Shown here in pieces: positions 53,660-64,000 of a stretch of 64,000 bases of DNA (the stretch's first letter is position 1; every line of letters begins with the position of its first letter). The stretch comes from Clostridiales bacterium (GTDB taxonomy: Bacteria > Bacillota > Clostridia > Oscillospirales > Oscillospiraceae). The position numbers and the translations under genes were made by a program. The stretch covers positions 62,753-126,752 of the forward strand of contig JAAVHV010000002.1 in assembly GCA_014799505.1 (NCBI GenBank), in the 5' to 3' direction. The notes beneath the pieces were generated by a model. It had not been told where the DNA came from and searched no databases. It worked only from the letters and a program-made list of their open reading frames with translations.

Positions 53660-53914
53660 CCCTTTATTTTCCCGTTTTTTCAAAAGTCAGGGCTCGCTCA
53701 TTCTGCTGCGGCTCCTTTCCTTACGCGACCCGCTTCGCCGGGCTCACGCGGGGGCCCCATTTTATCGGGTCTGAGAAAAGTATTTTTGCCGGTCTTGTAA
53801 TACCCTTGCGAAAAACAAATAAAGCCAATATGTAAGCCTTGCTTTGGTTGGATTTCACAAATCCTATATAGGTGATATTGGTAAAGAAATCTAGAGAGGA
53901 AAATTGGTGAGTTG

Positions 53915-54574
53915 ATGGAACGCTATGAGCAAATCCGCGAAGAAATCTGCCAGGTCTGCCGTCTGCTCTACGACCGAGGCTATGTAGTGAGCAACGACGG
54001 GAACGTGTCTGTCCGGGCAGCCCCGGACAGGATCCTCATTACCCCCTCCGGGGTGGGCAAGGGCCGGATGACCCCGGAAATGCTGGTTTTGTGTGATCTT
54101 CAAGGCAATATCCTGGACGGGGAACGCTACCCCTCCTCTGAAAATAAGATGCACCTGATGGTCTACCGGGAGCGGGATGATGTTATGAGTGTGGTTCACG
54201 CGCATCCGCCCATCTCCACAGCTTTTGCCATCTGCCGCCGCCCCCTGAACGAGCGATATTTGTCCGAGATGGTGACGGGGTTAGGGGAGATCCCCGTCAC
54301 CGAGTTCGCCATGCTCTCCACCAACGAGGTGCCGGAAAGCGTGCGGCCCTTTGTCCACAGCCATAACGCTGTGCTGTTGGCCAATCATGGCGCACTCACC
54401 TGGGGGCCCACCCTCCTGGCCGCCTTTGACCGACTGGAGACGGTGGAGCAAACCGCCAAAGTATACTACTACGTCTCCCAGCTGGGAGGCGGTGTGGAGA
54501 TCACCCGGGAGCAGGCGGACACTCTGCGTTCCATGACCGGCTTTTACCAGAAGCTGGCCGACAAGCGAAGTTGA
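53915..54574 (+). CDS. class II aldolase/adducin family (fuculose-phosphate aldolase-like)
   Basis: 'GNVSVRAAPDRILITPSGVGKG...VVHAHPPISTAFA...ANHGALTWGPTLLAAFDRLETVEQTAKVYY'. Confidence 0.88.
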   Translation: MERYEQIREEICQVCRLLYDRGYVVSNDGNVSVRAAPDRILITPSGVGKGRMTPEMLVLCDLQGNILDGERYPSSENKMHLMVYRERDDVMSVVHAHPPISTAFAICRRPLNERYLSEMVTGLGEIPVTEFAMLSTNEVPESVRPFVHSHNAVLLANHGALTWGPTLLAAFDRLETVEQTAKVYYYVSQLGGGVEITREQADTLRSMTGFYQKLADKRS

Positions 54575-54651
54575 CCGTGGCCGCCATATCTCAGAGATTG
54601 ATTCCCCGTATGCGCGGCATCCGCCAAATCTTATAGTCAGGAGTGGTTTTT

Positions 54652-55722
54652 ATGCCCGACCAGCTTCAGCAAGTGACCCATATTGACAACGTACGCCTGG
54701 GAGACGACGGGAAAAGCGTGGTCATTATTGACCAGACCCAGCTGCCCAATCGGACGGTATACCTGACCCTGCGCACGCCGGAGGAGATGTACGACGCCAT
54801 CAAGCTCCTCCAGGTCCGCGGCGCGCCGGCCATCGGTATCTGCGCTGCCTACAGCATCTACGCCCTGGCCTGCCAGTGGGATCTCACCGACACCGCCGCC
54901 TTTGCCGCCAGGTTCCATGAACAAAAAGAATATCTCAACTCCTCCCGCCCCACCGCGGTGAACCTAAGCTGGGCGTTGGAGCGGATGGAGGGCGTGGTGA
55001 AGGCCAACGCTAATCGAACCGTGCCCGAACTGCTGGAGCTGCTGGACAAGGAGTGCCGGGCCATCCATGAAGAGGACATTGCCATGTGCCGGGCCATCTC
55101 GGAGTACGGCCTGACCCTCATCAAGGACGGCGACGGGGTGCTCACCCACTGCAATGCCGGCCCCCTGGCCACCTCCCGGTACGGCACCGCCTTGGGGCCT
55201 CTGTTTCTGGGCAGGGAGCGGGGCATGGCGTTCAAGGTGTTCTCCGACGAGACCCGCCCCTTGCTCCAGGGCGCACGGCTGACCTCCTATGAGCTGCAAA
55301 AGGCGGGCATCGACGTGACGCTGATTTGCGACAATATGGCGTCCATCGTCATGAAGAACGGCTGGGTGCAGGCCTGCTTTGTGGGTTGCGATCGTGTGGC
55401 CGCCAACGGCGACGCCGCCAACAAGATCGGCACCAGCGGCTTGGCCATCTTGGCCAAGCACTACGGCATCCCCTTTTATGTGCTGGGCCCCACCTCCACC
55501 ATTGACCGAAACTGCCCCGACGGGGATCATATCCCCATTGAGCTGCGGGATCCGGACGAGATCCGGGAGAAATGGTATGCCGAGCCCATGGCTCTGCCTG
55601 AGGTGAAGTGCTATAACCCCGCCTTCGATGTCACCGACCACAGTCTGATTACCGGCATTGTCACTGAGAAGGGCATTTGCCGCGCCCCCTATACCGAGAG
55701 CCTGGCCGCCCTTTTCAAATAG
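54652..55722 (+). CDS. mtnA: S-methyl-5-thioribose-1-phosphate isomerase family
   Basis: '[16 protein letters not shown]...[14 protein letters not shown]...[21 protein letters not shown]...[17 protein letters not shown]...[42 protein letters not shown]'. Confidence 0.93.
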   Translation: MPDQLQQVTHIDNVRLGDDGKSVVIIDQTQLPNRTVYLTLRTPEEMYDAIKLLQVRGAPAIGICAAYSIYALACQWDLTDTAAFAARFHEQKEYLNSSRPTAVNLSWALERMEGVVKANANRTVPELLELLDKECRAIHEEDIAMCRAISEYGLTLIKDGDGVLTHCNAGPLATSRYGTALGPLFLGRERGMAFKVFSDETRPLLQGARLTSYELQKAGIDVTLICDNMASIVMKNGWVQACFVGCDRVAANGDAANKIGTSGLAILAKHYGIPFYVLGPTSTIDRNCPDGDHIPIELRDPDEIREKWYAEPMALPEVKCYNPAFDVTDHSLITGIVTEKGICRAPYTESLAALFK

Positions 55723-55801
55723 CCCAAAGCGAACTTTCTACTCAGGCACGCTCCTGGTTTGAATGTACGCGGAGCTGGTGTAGTCATTTCTGCTCCTGGC
55801 A

Positions 55802-57103
55802 TTAACTGTCATTCCTAAAAAACTGGCTTTCAGTGCCTGACTCCCTGGCCGCGGCGATCCGATATTCGTCCATCAGGGCCACACAGCCGGCCGCATCCAC
55901 TTCACCCTGGAACAGCTTCTCCACCGCCGCTCCCATCTCCTGCTGGGTATAGCCGATGATTTTCGGATTTGCCGTACTGGCCCGCCCGTGGAGGGCGATG
56001 GAGCCCTGCGCCTCCGTGACCATGTCCGACTGTATGTTGGTGGTCTGGCCTTTGAAGCAGCTCACCGTGGAAATGCCGTCAAACGCCTTGTTATAGTTTT
56101 CGCTCTGGGCGCAGAAAGACAAAAACTCCAGCGCCTCCTCCACGTGATCGCCTTGTTTGTTCACCATCATCATATTCAGGTTCCCGCCTTCATAAGTACC
56201 GGAGGGCTCCGTGTTCATGAACACGGGCATCAGGGCAAAATCCTCTTTGGAGTAAGTTCCGCCTTCCTCCAGGTCGGTGTCGAACCAAGTGTCCCAAATA
56301 TTGATCATCACACACTCGCCAGAGGCCATGGCATGGCTCAGATCATCCCAGTCACGCTCGACATAGCCCTCCCCGAACCAGCCCTTCTCCTCTGCGCCGG
56401 CGAGCCAATCCACCATATCCCGTACCGCCGGGATATCGGCATAGGTAATCTCGTTTCTGTTCAGGCGGTCCAAAAGCTCCGGGTCGTCGGCAAAGATGGG
56501 ATCCAGGGCGAACTGATAGTTCCAGTGGCAGCTGCGGAAAGACCAGCACAGAGGGGTGTACCCAATGGACTTCAGGGCCTGGCACAGGGCGTCAAACTCC
56601 GCCTGTGTGGCGGCGGGGCGCAGGCCTAGAAAGTCGAGGATGGTCTTATTGTAGTAGCAGCCAGAGACAGAGTTTTCCCAAAAGGGCAGACCCAGAAGAT
56701 GCCCCTCCCCGTCCTGGCAGTATGCCTTAGCGCCGTTGGTCAGGTCCGACACCCACGCTTCGCCCTCCAGGCAGACAAACTGATCCTTCCCATTCAGCGT
56801 GTTCAACCCGGAATCATTGAAGTGGAACAGAATATCCGGGGCTTCTCCGGAGGAAAAAGCTTCCCGCACAGCGGCATCATAGCTTGCGTCCGCGTCGTCC
56901 AGGCCAATGACGCGGAGGTGGCATCCGCCGCTCTGCTCGTAGAGCTGGAATATCCGCTGGATATAGGCTTTTTCCATGTCCTCTTTTTTGCCCATGATCG
57001 TGAGCGTGACCTTCCCGTCATCCTGTCTGCCTCCGGAGGCCGGACTGCACGCCGTGAGCAGAAGCAATATCGCGAAAAACAGGGCTGTCAATCTTATTCT
57101 CAT
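55802..57103 (-). CDS. extracellular solute-binding lipoprotein (family 1)
   Basis: Lipobox 'LLLLTACSPASGG'; SBP fold composition; ATGA overlap with kinase gene. Confidence 0.85.
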   Translation of the reverse strand: MRIRLTALFFAILLLLTACSPASGGRQDDGKVTLTIMGKKEDMEKAYIQRIFQLYEQSGGCHLRVIGLDDADASYDAAVREAFSSGEAPDILFHFNDSGLNTLNGKDQFVCLEGEAWVSDLTNGAKAYCQDGEGHLLGLPFWENSVSGCYYNKTILDFLGLRPAATQAEFDALCQALKSIGYTPLCWSFRSCHWNYQFALDPIFADDPELLDRLNRNEITYADIPAVRDMVDWLAGAEEKGWFGEGYVERDWDDLSHAMASGECVMINIWDTWFDTDLEEGGTYSKEDFALMPVFMNTEPSGTYEGGNLNMMMVNKQGDHVEEALEFLSFCAQSENYNKAFDGISTVSCFKGQTTNIQSDMVTEAQGSIALHGRASTANPKIIGYTQQEMGAAVEKLFQGEVDAAGCVALMDEYRIAAARESGTESQFFRNDS

Positions 57104-60075
57104 AGTCCAGTACTTCCTTCGTTTCCGTTCTGGGCCGGGGTGTCCGTAACCTGCGAACCTTGTTCGCCGCGCAGGCGCCCCAGCAGGGCCTTCACCGCGT
57201 CCATATCAATGGGCTTGGCCAGATGTCCGTTCATCCCGGCGTCCAGGGCATTTCGCACGTCCTCGGCAAAGGCGTTGGCGGTCATGGCCACAATGGGGAT
57301 GCTCCCCGCCCTGGGGTGAGCGCAGGAGCGGATCGCCCGTGTGGCCTCATACCCGTTCATCACCGGCATCTGCACATCCATCAGGATCATGTCGTAATGC
57401 CCCGGCTCAGAACCCAGGAACATCTCCACCGCCTCCTGCCCGTTGACCGCCAGCTCACACTGGGCGCCTTCCATGTCCATCATCTCGAACAGGATCTCGG
57501 CGTTCAGCTCGTTGTCCTCCGCCACCAGGAACCGCAGCCCCTTCAAAACGTCCTCCATGTCCGGGAACGCTTCCTCTGTTTCACGAGTTGCGTACAGGCT
57601 TTTCAGCGTCTGCTGGAATGTGGAGACAAAGAAGGGCTTGGGCATAAAGGCGTCAACGCCCGCCGAGCGCGCCTCGTCCTCGATCTCGCTCCAGTCGTAG
57701 GAGGTCATCACGATAACTGGGACATCCTCCCCTACCCTGCTCCGGATCTGCCGGACAGTCTCCACTCCGCTCTGACCCGGCATGATCCAGTCCATCAGGA
57801 TCACATGGAAGCCCTCATTCTTCTCCAGGGCCCGGATCACGGCTTCCACTCCCGCCTTCCGTTCGGTCTCATAGGACACATCCACTCCGGTCCCCTGCAT
57901 CATCGCCTGGACGTCCAGACAGATCTCTTCCTCATCGTCCACGGTCAACAGCCGGGAGACCCCATGGCTTTCCCAGAAGTCCTCTTCGTCAGCTTGGCCC
58001 TGCTCCGGCCGGGCAAAAGACAGGTCCACCGTAAATACGCTTCCCTCACCCTGCCGGCTGGTCACGGCAATGACCCCGCCCATCAGTTCGACCAGATTTT
58101 TGGTAATGGCCATGCCCAGGCCGGTCCCTTGTATGCCGCTGGTGGTGGAGTTGACCTCCCGGGCGAAGGGATCGAATACGATTTTTACAAATTCCTCGCT
58201 CATCCCCATCCCATTATCCGCCACCACAAACCGCAGCTTGGAAAACTGGGGCGATGTCCGGGGCAGCTCCTCCACCGTGCATATGATCTCCCCGCCCGCC
58301 TGGGTATACTTGATGGCATTGGACAGCAGATTGATCAGGATCTGGTTGAGCCGCAGCTTGTCACCCAATAACCGCTCCGCGGGGCGGCCCTTGGTGCGGA
58401 ACTCAAAGAACTGGCCCTTGGCCTTGGCCTGGGGAAGGAGGATGGTATACAGCTCCTCCATCAGCTCGGGAAGATGGAACACGGCGACATTCAAGGTTGT
58501 TTTCCCGCTTTCGATCTTGCTCATATCCAGCACATCGTTGATCAGGCTGAGCAGATGCTGACTGGAGGCGGAGATCTTTCGGGTATACTCCCGCACCTTT
58601 TCCGCGCTGTCCGCGTCCTTGGCGAGCAGAGCCGCAAAGCCCACAATGGCGTTCATGGGGGTACGGATGTCGTGGGACATATTGGAGAGGAAGTGGCTCT
58701 TGGCTTTGTTGGCGCTTTCCGCGGCGGCCAGGGCCTCCTCCAGGCTCCGGCTCATGTTCCGCTCCCTGGTGCGGTCGGACATGACCACCACGAATTTCTC
58801 CACACCCTGAATGTCTTCCCGATAGATCGTCTCATAAAACCAGCGCCGTTCGCCGGTGACCTGATGGATGTGCTCCCGTTCCCAATACTGGCTGCCATGG
58901 ATGGGGATAGCCGTCAGATCCCCGATTGTGAAGCTGTAGCTTTCGCTGGATGAACTGTCTTCCAGCAGATGGATATTTTCCAATATCCTGACCTGGGGAA
59001 TGCCCAGCAGACGCTCCACATTTGGGCTGAGGTAGTCCACCTTCAGCGTCCCACCGTCCAGCATGAGGAAAATGTCATCCACATTGTTGGACAGCATATC
59101 GAACATCCGCTCCCGGTAACGCAGCTCCAGGGCGCTTTTTTTCGTTTTCTGCCGGTAGCTGAGTACGATCCATACAACGATCAGGGCCCCCAGCAGCACA
59201 GACACCTTGGTCAGAACATCCACGGTCGCTTTCTGGATTTCCAGCATACTGGCGGAGGCCGCCGATTCCGGCACAATACCCAGCAGGATACACTCCTCAT
59301 AGCCCACAGGCTGGTAGGAGATAAAGTGGCTGACGCCGCCGATCTCGCAGCGGACCACGCCGGGAACGCCGTTTTCCCAGTCCTGGCGGATCTCAGCCAG
59401 CCGTTGGTCACCCAGGTCGGAGCCGGCATTCAGATAGGAGAGATAGTTCCCGAACGCGCTGCCGCTCTCCTGTGTGGACAGCAGCACGCTTCCGTCGATA
59501 TGGACGACAAGGCACATGGACTGGTCGGAAAACGCGGTGACGGCCAGGGACGCGACAATATCAGCGTTTGAGTAGCTGACCGCGATGGCGTCGTAGTCAA
59601 ACCCGCGGTAGGTCCCCCGTTCAACGGGGATGGCGAACAGAGTGACCGCCTGCCGGTCGGACAGGGTTTCCATGAACATGGCGCGTTCCTGTCTCTGGAA
59701 GAGGGCGTCACCGGCCCGTTCCAGCTCGAACTGCTCCACCGTACCCTCCGGCGTGAGGCCCCGTCCATCAGAGGAGAGAAAGTAAAACTGTGAAAACTTC
59801 CAGTTTTGCTGCCTGCCCTGAAGAAACGTTGAAACTCCTTCTTCGTCCTCGATCTGAATATGATGCACCCAGTCGTCAAGGCTTCCCCAATTTTTCTCCA
59901 AAAAGGAGACAAAGTTATGATTGACCTGACTGTAAACCTCCACGAGATGGTCGGCGCATTCCTCATAAATCTGCTGGGCCACGTATCGAAAATACAGCCG
60001 GGCCATCAGCGCAACGGAAAGTCCAACCGCACATAGCGCAGCCACAGCCATTACCCGTCGATACCGTAATTTCAC
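57100..60075 (-). CDS. hybrid sensor histidine kinase with two C-terminal receiver domains
   Basis: H-box 'KAKSHFLSNMSHDIRTPMNAIVGFAALL', N/G boxes, two REC domains ('ILMDWIMPGQSG', 'ILMDVQMPVMNGYEATRAIR'); GTG start with GGAGAGGAG RBS. Confidence 0.93.
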   Translation of the reverse strand: MKLRYRRVMAVAALCAVGLSVALMARLYFRYVAQQIYEECADHLVEVYSQVNHNFVSFLEKNWGSLDDWVHHIQIEDEEGVSTFLQGRQQNWKFSQFYFLSSDGRGLTPEGTVEQFELERAGDALFQRQERAMFMETLSDRQAVTLFAIPVERGTYRGFDYDAIAVSYSNADIVASLAVTAFSDQSMCLVVHIDGSVLLSTQESGSAFGNYLSYLNAGSDLGDQRLAEIRQDWENGVPGVVRCEIGGVSHFISYQPVGYEECILLGIVPESAASASMLEIQKATVDVLTKVSVLLGALIVVWIVLSYRQKTKKSALELRYRERMFDMLSNNVDDIFLMLDGGTLKVDYLSPNVERLLGIPQVRILENIHLLEDSSSSESYSFTIGDLTAIPIHGSQYWEREHIHQVTGERRWFYETIYREDIQGVEKFVVVMSDRTRERNMSRSLEEALAAAESANKAKSHFLSNMSHDIRTPMNAIVGFAALLAKDADSAEKVREYTRKISASSQHLLSLINDVLDMSKIESGKTTLNVAVFHLPELMEELYTILLPQAKAKGQFFEFRTKGRPAERLLGDKLRLNQILINLLSNAIKYTQAGGEIICTVEELPRTSPQFSKLRFVVADNGMGMSEEFVKIVFDPFAREVNSTTSGIQGTGLGMAITKNLVELMGGVIAVTSRQGEGSVFTVDLSFARPEQGQADEEDFWESHGVSRLLTVDDEEEICLDVQAMMQGTGVDVSYETERKAGVEAVIRALEKNEGFHVILMDWIMPGQSGVETVRQIRSRVGEDVPVIVMTSYDWSEIEDEARSAGVDAFMPKPFFVSTFQQTLKSLYATRETEEAFPDMEDVLKGLRFLVAEDNELNAEILFEMMDMEGAQCELAVNGQEAVEMFLGSEPGHYDMILMDVQMPVMNGYEATRAIRSCAHPRAGSIPIVAMTANAFAEDVRNALDAGMNGHLAKPIDMDAVKALLGRLRGEQGSQVTDTPAQNGNEGSTGL

Positions 60076-60451
60076 GGAAGCCACTCCTCTCCACAGGCCA
60101 TACTTACTTTTTTCAAGGATACCACGAATCCCCTCAAGATTCAACCGCAAACGCCCGTCATTCCATAAAGTATCCGGGAATGGCCCATTTACGGCCATTT
60201 CCGGGTTGATCCATTGCTGCCCCTCTTCAATTACGACACGGAATACTTTCGGAGCGGGTTTTCACAAGCAAGGCCGGACTTGCCCCAAAAACTCTTGTGC
60301 CGCAGCGCTTTCCGAAAAAACAATTTTGTCACATCGAGCCAATGAAGTCGGCAGATTTCGACAAGAAATTTGCCGACTTTTCCTTTTGTATTTTTCGTTT
60401 GGGCATCTTTTTCATCAGTACAAGCCAAACTGCTGATTAGAAAGCGCAGGC

Positions 60452-60483
60452 AAAAAATCCGCACCAAGGTGCGGATTTTTTGC
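60452..60483 (-). terminator. terminator downstream of STAND ORF
   Basis: CAAAAAATCCGCACC-AAG-GTGCGGATTTTTTG. Confidence 0.8.
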
Positions 60484-60552
60484 GCATAATTTGCGGATCC
60501 TGACTCAAAAGAAGATTTCATAATCCTCGAGACTGTACAAATGACGGTGTTT

Positions 60553-62748
60553 TTAGGTTCTAAGCGGCGCATAGCGCTCCGTGTGCGTCGGGTGTTCATC
60601 GAGGTATGTGTCCAGCGCGGTCTGAAATTCCGGATTCGCGTCGGGATGAGCCAGAAGAAATTCACGCAGCTGCGCCACGGTCCGGCACAAAGCCTCCCCT
60701 TCCTGCTTCAGCGTCAAATTAAACTGTGTTTGGGCATATGACAATTGTACGTCCGCATTCTGAGGGTACTGCGTGAGCAGTTTTTGGGATTGATTTAAAC
60801 TCTCCAAGATATCCGCTTCCTCAGTTTGGGCCAAGGACAGGTTGACCAGGCTCCGACCATATACGACGGCCAGTTCTTCGCTTTCCGAGAACTGCTCCCG
60901 CAGCGGCCTCAGCTTGTCCATGCTGCGCCTCTGGTCTTCCAAAGCCTGATCGGCGGACAGATTGAACAAGCCCTTGCTATACCTGACCGCAAGGCTCTCA
61001 CTTTCCGGGAACCGTTCATGCAGGAGCCTCAGCTTGTCAACGGTGTGTGCGCAGTCCTCCAGTGCCTGTTCCGCGGCCAGATTAAACAACCCCTGCGCAT
61101 ATAGAACCATAAGCGCTTCGCTTGCCGGAAACGCCTCATATAGACGCTTCAGTTTGTCCACACTGCGTACACATTTCTCCAATGCCTGCTCTGTAGATTG
61201 ATTGACCAAGCCCTGCGCATATTCAACCGCGATTTCCTCATCCGCATGGAACCGGTCACAGAGCTTTTCCAGCCGGTCCAGCGCCTGCATGCTCTTTTCC
61301 GGAAGCTGCGCCGTGACGCCAAACAGCAAATGGCTGTATATCCGCGCCGGGAATTCAGACGCCGGATCACCCGCAAAGAACTTTGTCAAGAATGGATCGC
61401 TTTCCCCTAACCTTTCCGGATAGTCCAGAAGAAGCCGGCCGAGGAAAAGCAATGCCAAGGGATCGTTGTCCCAATCCTCCGGAAGCAGGAGGTTTAAGTG
61501 CCCTTTGACAAAAGCCTGCCGCAAAACAAGGTATTCCTTCACCAGATCCGGACAGTCCAAAAAGATTGCCTCGACAGTCTCTTTCCGCTCCGCCCGATTT
61601 TCGGGCGTACCTATTTCAATATGAACCACTACTTTTCGAACGGCGCCTGTCTGCCGAAGCAGTTCCGGGAGGTCCATATCCAGTTTAACGGCTTTTTGGC
61701 TCAGTTTTGGGTACTCGGCATCGGTTATTTGATCCAGCGGCAAAACGGGAACCATGCACGACCGGGCCAAGAGATTTTCCCGTTCCGCCTGCATCAGCTT
61801 GGAAACCGAGGATAAGCTGCGCAGCCGGTCATAATAGAATTTCAGCTCACGGTTGATCAGCGTGTCCAAAATTCGCTCCTTGCTCCAGTGCGTGGGATCT
61901 TCGTCGTTGCACCACGCGTCCGTGATCGCCAGGGCGTACATGGGACGCTGCAAACCACCGTCGATATTTTTCAGCGCCTGCAGCAGGCGATCCGCGTGGT
62001 CTGGGCCTGCCAGCGGCTTGCCCGACGCCTCGGCAAAGTCCATCATAATAGCCTTCAGGTCGTCGTCGGATAGGGGACCCAGGCTCAAAAAATCCGGACA
62101 GTAGCACTTGGAGGAAATGGTATCGTCATAAGGGGAATCCGACTGCAGCAGCTCAGCCCATTTGGCGGAGACCAGATCCTTTCCACTGCGTTCCAGCAAA
62201 AGGATCCGCAGCTTTTCGCTGCGCAGACGGGCCGAGACGGAGGTGATCCAGCTGCCGACCGCCTGGATATGGGCCTGAACGTCATCCGCCACCACGATGC
62301 AGCGGTCGGTGGGCGGAATCCAATGGGCCAGACCGTCATACTCATTGTGCTTCAGCCAGCGAACGTCCCAGCCGGCAGCCTCCTGCTCGTTGGTGAACTG
62401 GTAGACCAGCCGGCTCTTGCCCATGCCGCCGGGCCCTGTGACGGCCCACCAGGAGATCTGCTCGGAGTGCTGGCAGAATTCCCACAGCCGCATAAGCTCG
62501 TCCTTCCGCCCAACAAACGAGATATAATCAGCGTCATACATAAAGCGCCGCGACGCGCTGGATGTGGGAGCGGTTTTCCGGGCATGGCGGTTCAGCTCTT
62601 CGTACGCGGCATGGTCGGTATCCTCCAGCAGCCGCTCCAATATGACGCGAACCGCCTCGTGCTCTCCGTCCGGATAGTAGATGGCGGATATCCCCAACTC
62701 TCCCAGTTCACGGTGCCGCCGCGGTATGTCCTCGGGCGGGCACGCAAG
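60553..62748 (-). pseudogene. 5'-truncated STAND-type NTPase with C-terminal TPR-like repeats (track ORF runs to 63042 through antisense LysR sequence)
   Basis: 'VGRKDELMRLWEF...WWAVTGPGGMGKSRLVYQF'; ~40-aa repeats 'DKLxxLxExFPxSExLxVxYxxGLFNLxxxQALED'; homologous-looking sequence starts near 'CPPEDIPRRHRELGELGISAIYYP'. Confidence 0.7.
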
Positions 62749-62751
62749 GAT

Positions 62752-63543
62752 CGCATCAACGCGCTGGAAAAGCACTTGGATCTGAAGCTGTTTGACCGCA
62801 CCAATCAGGGGATCAGCCTGACGGAAGCGGGACAGGTGATCTACCGGCACGCCCAGTTCCTCTTTGACTATTCGGCCAAGGCCATCGAGGAGGCCCGGCG
62901 TCAGGCAGCAACTGTGCAGATGACCTTCCGAATCGGAAGCTCCCTGCTCAATCCATGCAAGCTCTTTATGGACCTTTGGTATCAGGTCAATCAGGCGTTT
63001 CCGAACCATAAACTGCATATTGTCCCATTTGAGGACAACCACAGGGGGATCCTATCCGAAATCGCGGCGCTGGGTGAGAAGTATGATTTCCTGGTGGCGG
63101 CCTGCGACTCGGAGAAATGGCTCGACCTGTGCGGCTTTCAACAGCTGGGAACATATCGGATGTGCTGCGCTGTGTCACGGGAGCATCCGTTGGCGCAAAA
63201 AGAACGTCTCACCATAAATGACCTTTATGGCGAGACGCTGCTGATAGGCAAACGTGGGGATTCTGTTTGTGTGGATCGTATCAGGAATATGGTCGAACAG
63301 TATCCCGCAATCAAAATCGAGGATACACAGCAATTCTATGATATAGAAGTGTTCAACCGATGTGCCCAGACCCGGAACGTCATGCTGACGCTGGAGTGCT
63401 GGCGGGATGTCCATCCCGGGCTTGTCACGCTTCCTTGCACATCTGTCTCGGATCATGCCGTCCCGTATGGGCTGCTGTACGCAAAGGCGGCGGCAGATGA
63501 TGTTTTAAGATTTCTATCTGTCATTCGGTCAATGCAGGCATAA
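62752..63543 (+). pseudogene. 5'-truncated LysR-family regulator
   Basis: Begins mid-HTH at 'RINALEKHLDLKLFDRTNQGISLTEAGQVIYRHAQ'; start codon and first helices absent. Confidence 0.75.
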
Positions 63544-63722
63544 GGAGAACCATCTAAAAGCAAATATTTGCTGCCGTAAAGTACCGGAAGTACGCCAAGA
63601 TTGACGCCGATGATCGGGGCGGAGAAATCCTCCGCAAATCCAGACAGCAGGAGCGCCGCCGGAACGGCGGCAGGAGCAAACGCCGCGCACAGCACCGTTT
63701 CCTGCTTGAAAAAGCGGATCAT
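63453..63722 (-). other. possible transporter N-terminal fragment
   Basis: 'MIRFFKQETVLCAAFAPAAVPAALLLSGFAEDFSAPIIGVNLGVL' hydrophobic start, then runs antisense into LysR. Confidence 0.3.
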
Positions 63723-63730
63723 TTTCTCTT

Positions 63731-64000
63731 TTATTTTTGGAACAGCTGCGCCGTTTTGACCATCCGCTCCGCAATCTTTACCCCAAAGGGACAGCGGCTC
63801 TCGCAGCCCTTGCAGCCCACGCACTCGTCAGCATGGCGCTCCAGCGCCTCATAGTGGGCGCGGACCGTGGCGGGCACATCGGGCTGCATGGAGGCCAGGT
63901 CGTAATACTTGTTCACCATGGCGATGTCGATGTTCACCGGGCAGGGCCGGCAGTGGCCGCAATAGGTGCACTCCCCCTGCCCAAAGGTGTGCTTGGGGGC
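63731..64000 (-). CDS. aldo/keto reductase family, C-terminal 4Fe-4S part (gene continues beyond window)
   Basis: Reading from the window edge: CTYCGHCRPCPVNIDIAMVNKYYDL...CVGCKGCESRCPFGVKIAERM. Confidence 0.8.
   Translation of the reverse strand, partial: APKHTFGQGECTYCGHCRPCPVNIDIAMVNKYYDLASMQPDVPATVRAHYEALERHADECVGCKGCESRCPFGVKIAERMVKTAQLFQK

Noticed and set aside
53660-53914. SAM or other riboswitch upstream of the aldolase/mtnA genes
   Set aside because: I could not recognise conserved riboswitch cores; visible hairpins look like repeats or terminators.
62748-63042. N-terminal ~100 residues of the 829-aa ORF as a novel effector domain
   Set aside because: This segment is the antisense of clear LysR coding sequence, so it is a junction artefact, not a domain.

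Overview
This looks like a gut-Clostridia (Oscillospiraceae-like) chromosome segment. It carries an apparently full-length ~51 kb prophage (about 2400..53555) integrated into the 3' end of a tRNA-Leu(UAG) gene. A 26-bp perfect direct repeat of the tRNA T-arm/acceptor region marks attL and attR. Left host flank: RecD2-like helicase (partial), lysA-like decarboxylase, tRNA-Leu. Right host flank: class II aldolase + mtnA, a solute-binding protein + hybrid histidine kinase pair, a 5'-truncated STAND/TPR ATPase fused head-to-head with a 5'-truncated LysR gene, and an Fe-S aldo/keto reductase (partial). The prophage is a mosaic. It has a lambda-type packaging/head module (Nu1, A, W, B, C with nested Nu3-like scaffold, D, E), a P2/Mu-type contractile tail (sheath, tube, E/E' chaperone with a TTTTTTG frameshift heptamer, tape measure, X, D, gp25, J, I), and an integrase. 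Its replication/maintenance module looks plasmid-like: HUH-type Rep, ParA, ParB, DnaJ-like protein and a candidate antisense RNA. Main signals worth follow-up: (i) three copies of a structured intergenic RNA leader with compensatory changes, before three consecutive accessory genes; (ii) an array of five CACGGCAACGTG operators beside an RHH repressor; (iii) two families of small structured repeats, one of which is inside a head-protein reading frame and inside one of the RNA leaders; (iv) a long same-strand overlapping ORF inside a frameshifted m5C methyltransferase gene; (v) the HUH Rep/candidate ctRNA/ParAB module. All calls come from reading sequence and supplied translations; no database search was run.
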